Assembly: GCA_963677085.2 (NCBI GenBank)
Contig: CAXXFH010000006.1
Coordinates: 310,001 to 374,000, forward strand
Reading direction: 5' to 3'
Origin: G963677085 sp963677085
GTDB lineage: Bacteria > Planctomycetota > Planctomycetia > Pirellulales > Thermoguttaceae
DNA length: 64,000 nt
Shown: positions 50,137-58,011 of the stretch, one piece after another
Layout of the letters: each line of letters opens with the position of its first letter
How positions within the stretch are numbered: the stretch's first letter is position 1
Notes under the pieces: generated by a model
The model's database searches: none
Told to the model about the DNA's origin: nothing
What the model saw: the letters and a program-made list of their open reading frames with translations, nothing else
Translations under genes and position numbers: made by a program

Positions 50137-51999
50137 TTACTGCAACCCCTTCAAGAAGTCTTGCAGACCGTCATCATCGGCTTCTTCGCTGGCGCCATCG
50201 TCGGCCGATTCCTCGACCTCATCCTCTTCGGCAGAGTCTTCGGCCGCTGCCGGCTTGAGGAAGTCGGGGATCTCGTCGTCGTCGATCGCTTGTGGGGCAA
50301 TCGCTTCGGCCGGGCTGACCTCTTCGGCAAGCTCTTCGTCGACAACCTCTTCGACGGCTTCCTCCACGGCATCCTCCACCATGGCTTCCACTTCCTCTTC
50401 GGCCGGCTCGGCCGCGGCGAAGGGCAGGGCCATTTCGTCGGCCATTTTAGCAGTTGTCGACGGAGTCGATTTCGCCTGCTTCTTCTTGCCAAACGGCCAG
50501 AGCGATCGCTTCTTCTTCCCCGAAGCTGGAGTAGCAGCGGGCGACGGTTCTTTGGCGATTTCCGGCGAGGCGGATGCCGACGAGACGTCGAACAGCGGCA
50601 CTTCGTCGTCGGACGCCTCGAACGACGGCGCCGCCGTGCCCTGGTCGGCCGCTTCGAAGTTGAAGTTGAAGGCTCCCGGCGTTTCGGCCTCGTCGGCTTC
50701 TTCTTCCTCTTCTGCGGGCGACTCCTCAACCTCGGCCGCCTCTTCGATCGCGAATGGATTGATCGCCGGCTCCTCGTCAGCGACTTCCGGGGTGTTGATC
50801 TCGGGGATTTCGATTTGAGGCATTTCGATTTCGACGTCGACCGCGTCCTCGGTTACATCTACATCCTCAATGGCGTCTTCAATCGTCTCGTCGTCGACCT
50901 CAGCCAGGTCGGCTAACGCTTCACTCGGTTCTTCGGCGATCTCTTCCGCCGACTGTTCGAAGATAGGCTGTTCGGCCGGAGCATCAACGGCTTCGGCTGC
51001 CTCGACGATGGGGGAGTCTTCCTCGGCTAGCTCGAATTCGGACATCTCGGCAGATTCGGCAATTTCTTCGCGATCGCTCGACTCGTCGGCCGCCGGCGTC
51101 TGGGTGAGTTGCCCAAAGTCGAATTCCTCGACGGCTTCTTCGTCGACTTCTGTTGTGGCTTCCTCGATGGCCGGCGTTTGTTCGGCGAGCGCGGCCAACT
51201 CGTCGACTTCCTCGCTCTCGTCTTGAACTGGTTCCTCGAGCGGGATCGTTTCGTCGACGGCAATTCCCAGCTCGGGCAGCGCTGCTTCGGATTCCGGCAT
51301 CATCGATGACTCGACCGGTTCGGACTCATCGTCCGACGCCGCGTCGGCGAGGTCGTCGGTTGCTGCTTCCTCTCCGCTTGGCGAGTCCGCCACGGCTGCC
51401 ATCGCCATGGCGGCCCAGGCCGGTTCGTCGGAATCGGTGTCGTTGTCGCTTGAATCCTCAGCGGTCGGGTCCTCGTTGGCAGAATCTTCGTCGGCCGATT
51501 CTTCGTTGGGCGAATCGAGAAAACCAAACGGCGCCGGTTCGTCGGTTGATTCTTCGGTTGATTCGTCGGCGCCGAAATCCGGTTCGGTCTCGGTAGGAAG
51601 CTCCGAGGCCAACGCGGCCGGACCGAAGGCGACGGGAAACTCAGTGGTTACGTCTGGTTCGGAGGCGACATACGGCACGACCGGCGGTAACTCGGTCAAG
51701 TCGCCGTCGTAGTCGTACTCAGCCCGAAAAGTCAACGGCCCGACGGTGAACTCCGCGTTGGGGGAAATTGCCGCTTCGCGAATTCGGGCGCCGCCCAAAT
51801 GGGTTCCGTTGAGCGAACCGAGATCGCGGATCATCAGCAAGCCGTCGTTCTCGGAGATTTCGCAATGCCGCCGGCTGATCAACGGATGGGCTACCGTGAG
51901 TCCCGCTTCACGGCTGCGGCCGATGATCGTCGGGAACTTGTGCAACTCGACCGACGACGTATTCGTAGTGCCAGCGACGACAACCAGTCTGACTTGCAT
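50137..51999 (-). CDS. FHA-domain protein with a very long acidic tail
   Basis: The 620-residue protein has an N-terminal FHA domain (about residues 20-95) with the phosphothreonine-binding residues in TIIGRSREAG (Arg28), LISRRHCEIS and LGSLNGTHLGG. The remaining 520 residues are extremely rich in Glu, Asp, Ala and Ser and are probably disordered, broken only by a basic island (GKKKRSLWPFGKKKQ, near residue 500). The end is GLQDFLKGLQ. FHA domains bind phosphothreonine and link Ser/Thr kinases to targets. No kinase is in the window. The ATG at 51999 is preferred to a start 18 bases upstream. Confidence 0.85.
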   Translation of the reverse strand: MQVRLVVVAGTTNTSSVELHKFPTIIGRSREAGLTVAHPLISRRHCEISENDGLLMIRDLGSLNGTHLGGARIREAAISPNAEFTVGPLTFRAEYDYDGDLTELPPVVPYVASEPDVTTEFPVAFGPAALASELPTETEPDFGADESTEESTDEPAPFGFLDSPNEESADEDSANEDPTAEDSSDNDTDSDEPAWAAMAMAAVADSPSGEEAATDDLADAASDDESEPVESSMMPESEAALPELGIAVDETIPLEEPVQDESEEVDELAALAEQTPAIEEATTEVDEEAVEEFDFGQLTQTPAADESSDREEIAESAEMSEFELAEEDSPIVEAAEAVDAPAEQPIFEQSAEEIAEEPSEALADLAEVDDETIEDAIEDVDVTEDAVDVEIEMPQIEIPEINTPEVADEEPAINPFAIEEAAEVEESPAEEEEEADEAETPGAFNFNFEAADQGTAAPSFEASDDEVPLFDVSSASASPEIAKEPSPAATPASGKKKRSLWPFGKKKQAKSTPSTTAKMADEMALPFAAAEPAEEEVEAMVEDAVEEAVEEVVDEELAEEVSPAEAIAPQAIDDDEIPDFLKPAAAEDSAEEDEVEESADDGASEEADDDGLQDFLKGLQ

Positions 52000-52538
52000 G
52001 AGGACTCTTCTTTCCAATCACAGTTATAACATTCTGCGGCGAGCCCTTTGATTGCTCAACCGCGCCACGCATCAGGGGCGCAAGTATTGATAATAATCCC
52101 CCCAAAGGTCGCTCGCAACAGTTTGGGGTTGACCATTGCCTAGTGGGAAACGCAGGCCGACGTGCCTGGGAGGGCATGTGGGGGTAGTCGGGGGCGGCTC
52201 GGTGGGGTAAACTCAGGTGAGTTGGATGGCGTTATGGCTTGAAACGGCAGTGGCTAAAAACGAGAGCGCTCGCGTCGCCCGGCGGTGTTGTGGTGAGGAT
52301 CGGCGGTAGGGCAGGACTGCGAATTTCCCCTTATTATCGCAGGATTTTTCGCTTGACAACCCCTCTCGGTGGTGGTTGCTAGTGGGGTTATTGGTAAACT
52401 ACGGCCATTGAGCCCCCAATTGCCCTTGAAAGCCACACCGGGGAATCTATAATTCCGAGATTCCTTCGCCAATTCGGCCGATGAACACGGTTACGGAATA
52501 ACCATCGTCGGCGCATTGCTATGGCGAAGGGCACTTTT
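52000..52538. other. Gene-free stretch upstream of tRNA-Gly
   Basis: I see no protein gene. A TTGACA at 52353-52358 could be the -35 of a promoter for tRNA-Gly and tig, but no good -10 lies at the right distance. On the minus strand, TATAAC near 52022 could be the -10 of the FHA gene. Confidence 0.45.
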
Positions 52539-52611
52539 GCGGGTGTAGCTCAGTTGGCAGAGCACGACGTTGCCAACGTCGTTGTCGTGGGTTCGAATCC
52601 CATCACCCGCT
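52539..52611 (+). tRNA. tRNA-Gly (anticodon GCC)
   Basis: The 73-base gene has acceptor stem GCGGGTG/CACCCGC, a D-arm with AGCTCAGTTGGCAGAGC, anticodon stem CGACG/CGTCG around loop TTGCCAA (anticodon GCC), and a T-arm with GGTTCGAATCC. No CCA is encoded at the 3' end. It ends 42 bases before the trigger factor start codon and may be co-transcribed with it. Confidence 0.96.
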
Positions 52612-52653
52612 CTTTGCATTGAGAACGACATTTGCCTTGGTAGTACGGAAATT

Positions 52654-54204
52654 ATGGCCGAAACCGACAAACTCGACTCCGACATCGCCACCCCCGAGGA
52701 ACTCGCTGCGGAAGAGAGCCACAACGAGGTGGACCAGCAGTCGGCCGACGAGTCGCAGGCTGAAAAGCTGCAACTGACCGTAGAAGTCGAGCGCCGCAGT
52801 GCCTGTGAGCGGCACATTAACGTGACGGTTGCTCGCGAAGACATTGATCGGTACGCCGATCGGGAATTCAGCGAGCTCATGCCCACCGCGCAAGTGCCCG
52901 GCTTCCGCCCGGGGCGTGCGCCGCGCAAGCTGGTCGAGAGCCGATTCCGCAAGGAAGTCGGCGATCGGGTGAAGAGCCAGTTGCTTCTCGATGTGCTTTC
53001 CCAGGTTAACGAAGATGAAGATCTTTCGGCGATCAGTGAGCCTGATTTCGACTACGACGCCGTCGAGATTCCCGACGAGGGGCCGCTGACCTTCGAGTTC
53101 GACCTGGAGGTGCGCCCCGAGTTTGAGTTGCCGAAGTGGAAGGGCCTTAAGCTTGAAAAGCCGATCCGAGAAATCTCTTCGGAAGACATCGACCGGACGC
53201 TGGAACGCGTGTTGGTTAGCCGCGGGCGCTTGATTCCACGCGAAGGGGCGGCCGAGGCGGGCGATTATCTGACCACGAACCTCACCTTCAAGCACGATGA
53301 TCGCGAGATCTCCGGTGCGAAGGAAGAGGTCATTCGTATCCGTCCCGTGCTGAGCTTCCGCGATGGCACGATCGAAGAGTTCGACAAGCTGATGACCGGT
53401 GTCAAGGCCGGCGAAACCCGGCAGGGCGAGGCCAAGCTCAGCGACGACGCCCCCAACAGTGCGTTGCGGGGCCAAACGGTCACCGCCGTGTTCGAGGTGT
53501 TGGAAGTCAAGCGGTTGGAGCTGCCCGAGCTCACTTCCGAGTTGCTCGAAGAACTGGGCGGTTTCGAGTTGGAAGCCGATCTGCGCGACGCGATCAAGGA
53601 TCAGCTCCAGCGACAGTTGGAGTACAAGCAGCATCAGGAGGCGCGCCAGCAGATTACCGACGTGCTCACCGAAGCGGCCGACTGGGAACTGCCGCCTGAG
53701 ATGCTGCGTCGCCAGAGCCACCGCGAATTGCAGCGGGCGGTGATGGAGTTGCAACGCAGCGGCTTCGGCGAAGACGATATCCGTGCCTACGAGAACGAAT
53801 TGCGCCGCAACAGCACGGCCCGCACGGCCCAAGCCCTCAAAGAACACTTCATCCTCGAGCGAATTGCCGAGGAAGAAGAACTCGATGCCGAGGAAGACGA
53901 CTACACTCGCGAGATCACCCTGATCGCCCATCAGGGTGGGGAATCGCCGCGGCGGGTTCGGGCCCGGTTGGAGAAGAGCGGCTCGATGGACGTGCTGCGA
54001 AACCAGATCATCGAGCGGAAAGTGATCGAGAAGATTCTCGCGGAGGCCGAGTTCACCGAGGTGCCTTTCGAGTTTGAGGCCACCCAGGCCGAGGCGATCG
54101 ATCAAGCGGCGGGCGGACACGATAGCGACATCCCCGAGGCGAAGCCGGGCGGTGGGGAAGCGGCCGAAGGTGGCAAACCGGCTGCTGAGCCCGAGCACGA
54201 ATAA
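52654..54204 (+). CDS. tig: Trigger factor (ribosome-associated peptidyl-prolyl isomerase)
   Basis: The 516-residue chaperone binds the ribosome exit tunnel and shields nascent chains. The N-terminal ribosome-binding domain has the signature PGFRPGRAP (near residue 83). A PPIase-like middle (about 205-290) and a helical C-terminal domain follow. It is longer than the usual 430-450 residues, with an acidic 30-residue N-terminal leader and a Gly/Glu-rich C-terminal tail (GGGEAAEGGKPAAEPEHE). The ATG at 52654 is the first in frame. It heads the classic tig-clpP order, with clpP1 214 bases downstream. Confidence 0.95.
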   Translation: MAETDKLDSDIATPEELAAEESHNEVDQQSADESQAEKLQLTVEVERRSACERHINVTVAREDIDRYADREFSELMPTAQVPGFRPGRAPRKLVESRFRKEVGDRVKSQLLLDVLSQVNEDEDLSAISEPDFDYDAVEIPDEGPLTFEFDLEVRPEFELPKWKGLKLEKPIREISSEDIDRTLERVLVSRGRLIPREGAAEAGDYLTTNLTFKHDDREISGAKEEVIRIRPVLSFRDGTIEEFDKLMTGVKAGETRQGEAKLSDDAPNSALRGQTVTAVFEVLEVKRLELPELTSELLEELGGFELEADLRDAIKDQLQRQLEYKQHQEARQQITDVLTEAADWELPPEMLRRQSHRELQRAVMELQRSGFGEDDIRAYENELRRNSTARTAQALKEHFILERIAEEEELDAEEDDYTREITLIAHQGGESPRRVRARLEKSGSMDVLRNQIIERKVIEKILAEAEFTEVPFEFEATQAEAIDQAAGGHDSDIPEAKPGGGEAAEGGKPAAEPEHE

Positions 54205-54418
54205 ACCCGTGTTCTCCGCCGGCCGACCGTGTCATGCTGACTATTCACATTTCCTAAGCCGTGCAGGCCGTGGCGTTCGACCACGAATCGAGGAAACGGT
54301 TTCGGAGGGTTGAGAACTCTTCGGGACCGCCAATGCGGTAAATATTGGGCGACTCCTGGGTCGCCAGCGGCCTTTTGGCCTGTAACGGACTACCACGCAT
54401 CGCAAGCAAGGATCGGCA

Positions 54419-55045
54419 ATGAGCAATCTCTACTGGCCGGCCAATCACGGTCCCGTCGCCGCCAATCGCGACTATCAGCGGCAGCGTCAGATGACTCTCG
54501 ACGATCTGCTGCTGGAAAATCGCATTATCTTTCTCCCGGGCGAGATCAATGATGGTCGGGCGAACGCCCTGGTTATGCAGTTGTTGTACTTGCAGAGCGA
54601 AAACCGCCGCAAGGACATCCATTTCTACATCAATTCGCCCGGTGGCAGTGTGACGGCCACGATGGCGATTTACGACACCATGCAGATCCTCAGTTGCCCC
54701 GTGTCGACCTACTGTGTGGGATTGGCTGCCAGTGGTGCGGCCGTCCTGCTGGCGGGCGGCACCAAGGGCAAGCGGTTCGCGCTGCCACACGCCAAGGTGA
54801 TGATCCACCAGCCCTACGGCCAGGTGGGGGGCCAGGTTTCCGATATTGAAATCCAGGCCGAAGAGATCATCAAAACCCGTGCCGAGCTAGACAATGTCTT
54901 GGCCCGGCATACCGAGCAGCCGATCGAGCGAATCAGCAAAGATACCGACCGCGATTACTATATGACGGCTGAGGAAGCGAAAGAGTATGGCGTCGTCGAC
55001 GACATCCTCACCAAGCAAACCAACGACGAGGAAGACGAAGACTAG
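54419..55045 (+). CDS. clpP: ATP-dependent Clp protease proteolytic subunit, copy 1
   Basis: The 208-residue peptidase subunit has the ClpP fold and intact catalytic residues: Ser105 in LAASGAAVLL, His130 in MIHQPYGQ, and an Asp in DTDRDYYM. The Ser motif reads AASGAA rather than the usual ASMGA, and the oligomer-handle sequence (VGGQVSDIEIQAEE) differs from copy 2, so the two have diverged. The protein ends in a Thr/Asn/Glu/Asp-rich tail. ClpP rings degrade unfolded proteins with ClpX or ClpA, neither of which is in the window. The leader carries hairpins (GGCGAC/GTCGCC near 54342). A second clpP follows after 142 bases. Confidence 0.95.
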   Translation: MSNLYWPANHGPVAANRDYQRQRQMTLDDLLLENRIIFLPGEINDGRANALVMQLLYLQSENRRKDIHFYINSPGGSVTATMAIYDTMQILSCPVSTYCVGLAASGAAVLLAGGTKGKRFALPHAKVMIHQPYGQVGGQVSDIEIQAEEIIKTRAELDNVLARHTEQPIERISKDTDRDYYMTAEEAKEYGVVDDILTKQTNDEEDED

Positions 55046-55073
55046 TGCTACGTCAATCTTGAAGCCTCGGGTT

Positions 55074-55136
55074 GGGTGCCACTGGCTGCTTGTCAGCCAG
55101 TTCCGAACACGGGCATGCAAGCTGCCCGTGGCACCC
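55074..55136. repeat. GGGTGCCA-type palindrome, copy 3 (between clpP genes)
   Basis: The unit opens with GGGTGCCACTGGCTGCT and closes with GTGGCACCC. It nearly equals copy 2 at 44463-44525. A hairpin here could lower read-through from the first to the second clpP gene. Confidence 0.8.
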
Positions 55137-55187
55137 GCGAATCATGAGTTAACAAAGCACAAGTACCGTCTTCAGCCGGAGTTCATC

Positions 55188-55775
55188 ATGCCTTTGATTC
55201 CCTACGTAATTGAAAAGAGCGGGCGAGAAGAGCGGGCGATGGACATTTACAGTCGCCTGCTGAAAGACCGTATCATCTTTCTCGGATCGCAAGTCAACGA
55301 CGAGGTGGCCAATGCGCTGGTCGCCCAACTGCTTTTTCTCCAGGCTGAAGACGCCAAGGCCGACGTCCACCTGTACATCAACTCGCCCGGGGGAAGTGTC
55401 ACGGCCGGCTTGGCCATCTACGACACCATGCAGTTCATCAATTGCGACGTGGCCACGTACTGTGTTGGTCAGTGCGCCTCGATGGGCGCGCTGTTGCTGA
55501 CCGCCGGGGCCAAGGGAAAACGTCGCGCGCTACCCAATTCGCGGATCATGATCCATCAGCCGCTCGGCGGCATGGAAGGTACCGCGGAAGACATTATGAT
55601 TCACGCCAAAGAGTTCCGCAGCATCAAGAAGAAACTCAACGGAATCCTGCTGAAACACACCGGCCATCCGTTGGAAAAGATCGAAGAGGACACGGACCGT
55701 GACCGCTTCATGTCGGCCCAGGAAGCCGTCGACTACGGTCTGATCGACGAAGTCATTGCGCAGGTGAGCCAGTAG
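55188..55775 (+). CDS. clpP: ATP-dependent Clp protease proteolytic subunit, copy 2
   Basis: The 195-residue protein starts MPLIPYVIEKSGREERAMDI and has canonical ClpP residues: Ser98 in CASMGALLL, His123 in MIHQPLGG and an Asp in DTDRDRFM. It looks like the standard housekeeping form, whereas copy 1 is the variant. Two different subunits may form mixed rings, as known in some bacteria with paired clpP genes. The ATG at 55188 follows a GCCGGAG site. A palindrome separates it from copy 1, so their expression may differ. Confidence 0.96.
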   Translation: MPLIPYVIEKSGREERAMDIYSRLLKDRIIFLGSQVNDEVANALVAQLLFLQAEDAKADVHLYINSPGGSVTAGLAIYDTMQFINCDVATYCVGQCASMGALLLTAGAKGKRRALPNSRIMIHQPLGGMEGTAEDIMIHAKEFRSIKKKLNGILLKHTGHPLEKIEEDTDRDRFMSAQEAVDYGLIDEVIAQVSQ

Positions 55776-55985
55776 TAGCGAGCGTTTCTTCTGCCTCGTT
55801 CTTTTCTTAGCGACCTTTGCATATCGACTGAACGGAGGGCGGCCAACAGCAGCCCGGTTGTCGGGTACGCGCTCGTGGCCACCGTTCAAGGGGAATGCAA
55901 ATATCAGTCAACTGAAAATCTGATTACTCGCGATACCCGAGGGGGAAAGGATTCCCGTCGGCCGATCGCGCGCGCGAGGGTTGTC

Positions 55986-57212
55986 ATGGACCGGATACGA
56001 CTCGCGGGTGTGCTGTTGTTGCTGTTGACGGCGTCGGCCGGCTGCCGCACCAACACCAATATCGCATTGCTAGAACGTCAAAACCGCTTGCTGGAAGACG
56101 AAATCTACCGCCTGCGGGAATGTATCGTCGACTACCAGACAAAACTGGAGTCCGGCCAGACCGACGGCCGTTCGCAGAAGTTGGGCACATCGGCATCTGC
56201 GCAAGACGACACCAATCCGGCGGAAAACGACGCTTCTTTGCCGCCGTCGGCCAAGCCGCGGACATTCAGTCCGCCCACGATTGAGTTTCCCGATTCGCCC
56301 ACCACGCGGTCGGGGTCGTCTTCCTCCTCGCCAAACGCCCAGGGGACCGGGCGGATGGAACCACCGACCATCGAATGGCCGGAAGAATCGTTGACGCCCG
56401 GCGAAGTACCGCCCTCGCTGCGGTTGCCCAACGACGCCGAGTCGCCCGACAACACAGGGTCGTCCGACGACACAGATTCGTCGAACGAGGGCGGCTTGCC
56501 TCGCCCCTTATCGCATGTCGCCCCGATGTCGGGCAGTCGCTCCGTAGATTCTTCGACCGACGCGCAGCGCGGCAGCAGCCAAGTCCAGCAGGTGGTGCTC
56601 CTCGAACGGCTAACCGGTGGTTACAACACCGATGGCGAGCCGGGCGACGAAGGAATCATTGTTCGGCTCCAACCTCGCGATGCCGTGGGACAGGCGATTC
56701 CGGTTGCCGGCGCGATTTCTGTGGCACTGATCGACCCGGCGGTTGAGGGGGATGACGCCCGGGTGGCGCGTTGGGATTTTTCGGCCAAAGAGGCGGCCTC
56801 GCGTCTCTACTCCGACCATACGGGGAAGGGGATTGAGTTGGAGATGCTCTGGCCCGACAGTCCACCGATCCACGACAAATTGCGGCTGTTCGTCCGCTTC
56901 ACGACCGAAGATGGGCGGCGACTGCAGGCCGACAGCACCATCTTCATCGAGGTGCCCGAAAGCCACACGGCCGGTTGGATTCCCAAGCCGCAGACGCCGT
57001 CGTCTAACACGCGGCGCCGGACGGCACGCGAAGCACGGCTTCCGACTCGGGCCCAGCGTCCGAGTTCGACGCTCACCCCGTACCGTGGTTCGACGGGTCC
57101 GAAAGTCCGCATGCCCACGCCGATCGCTGCGGTGCATGCCGAAGGGCAGACGACGGTGCAAGAGCCAATCGAGGCTTCCGTCGCACGTCCGGTCTGGTCG
57201 CCCGAACGGTAG
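55986..57212 (+). CDS. Lipoprotein with short coiled coil and beta-rich C-terminal part
   Basis: The 408-residue protein has a lipoprotein signal (LLLLLTASAGCRT, Cys20), a coiled coil (LLERQNRLLEDEIYRLREC), a Ser/Pro/Thr-rich disordered stretch (about 55-205), then a folded portion (about 205-340, with VQQVVLLERLTGGYNTDG) that looks beta-rich, and a basic Arg-rich tail. I know similar planctomycete proteins only as unknowns. The ATG at 55986 is chosen because the longer frame would put codons before the signal. It follows clpP2 by 210 bases. Confidence 0.65.
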   Translation: MDRIRLAGVLLLLLTASAGCRTNTNIALLERQNRLLEDEIYRLRECIVDYQTKLESGQTDGRSQKLGTSASAQDDTNPAENDASLPPSAKPRTFSPPTIEFPDSPTTRSGSSSSSPNAQGTGRMEPPTIEWPEESLTPGEVPPSLRLPNDAESPDNTGSSDDTDSSNEGGLPRPLSHVAPMSGSRSVDSSTDAQRGSSQVQQVVLLERLTGGYNTDGEPGDEGIIVRLQPRDAVGQAIPVAGAISVALIDPAVEGDDARVARWDFSAKEAASRLYSDHTGKGIELEMLWPDSPPIHDKLRLFVRFTTEDGRRLQADSTIFIEVPESHTAGWIPKPQTPSSNTRRRTAREARLPTRAQRPSSTLTPYRGSTGPKVRMPTPIAAVHAEGQTTVQEPIEASVARPVWSPER

Positions 57213-57220
57213 ACCGTTCT

Positions 57221-57249
57221 CCCTGGTTCCCACGCTGCAGCGTAGGGGC
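57221..57249. repeat. GGTTCCCACGCT-type repeat, degenerate copy
   Basis: CCCTGGTTCCCACGCTGCAG followed by CGTAGGGGCG is an imperfect palindrome related to 62162-62187 and 20975-21009. It lies between two convergent genes and may help end transcription. Confidence 0.5.
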
Positions 57250-57265
57250 GAGGAGGCAGAGCGTA

Positions 57266-57742
57266 TTACAGCCCCATCCCCATGAAACCTTGGTGGGTGT
57301 CGCTTTGGGCTTGGAGTTCTTCCAGGCGTTTGATGGTGCGGTCGAGGTCGCCCGCGGCGATGTAGCGGTCGAACTCCACGCGGACGGCATGCTCGACGGT
57401 TTCGGTGAACCATTTCACGGCCGGTTGAGTTAGCCAGGGACACGTCTCGCGCCCGAGAACGATCTTCAGATCGACACCGATGGTCTTCTGGTCTTCGGTA
57501 TCGGTAAGTACCGTGCCATCGAAGCGAAACTCCAGCATGCCCACGTCGGGATCGTTGGTCAACAGGAACACGCAACGGGCGTTGTGGAGGTAGTAGGTAT
57601 TGTGCGAACCGTGCTTCTTGATTACCCGTTTGAGCCGCTCGCAGAATGCCTCGTATTGCTCCGAGGCGTCAAGCGGCACATCGAGGCGGCCCACGGTCCG
57701 TAGCGGCAGACAATCGAACGTAATCTCGACGGCAGGATCCAT
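57266..57742 (-). CDS. Small cytoplasmic protein of unknown function
   Basis: The 158-residue protein has no signal peptide. It contains YYLHNARCVFLLTNDPDVGM and RFDGTVLTDTEDQKTIG, then WLTQPAVKWFTETVEHAVRV and a helical C-terminus. The mix of strands and helices suggests a compact globular fold, and similar proteins occur in planctomycetes without assigned function. The ATG at 57742 is the first plausible start. No neighbour explains it. Confidence 0.6.
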   Translation of the reverse strand: MDPAVEITFDCLPLRTVGRLDVPLDASEQYEAFCERLKRVIKKHGSHNTYYLHNARCVFLLTNDPDVGMLEFRFDGTVLTDTEDQKTIGVDLKIVLGRETCPWLTQPAVKWFTETVEHAVRVEFDRYIAAGDLDRTIKRLEELQAQSDTHQGFMGMGL

Positions 57743-58011
57743 ACGGTGCTCCCGGGCGTAGATGGTTGTGAGTTGCTCGGGGCATTCTACGCGCGAACCG
57801 GCGATGGGAGAAGACCGCAAACGACGTGGCCGATCGCTGGTTCCTCGGCTTCCTGGTTCCCCACACTTTCTGGTTTCCAGATCCGTACGTGTTTACTCTG
57901 CTGGCATCCCGACGGCGACGCGGAGCCTCCTAAAAAAGTGCGTGCCCAAGCCGGAGCTTGGGCACGAGTGACGTTAAGGCTTGAACACGCGGGAAGGCTA
58001 CGCCGTTGTGA

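Noticed and set aside
52603..54198. Long minus-strand frame (531 codons) opposite trigger factor
   Set aside because: Trigger factor is certain from its FRPGRAP signature and gene order; the opposite frame has no family-like sequence and overlaps the tRNA-Gly end.
54419..55045. ClpP1 as a catalytically dead paralogue
   Set aside because: Ser105, His130 and the Asp region are all present; only the residues next to the Ser differ.
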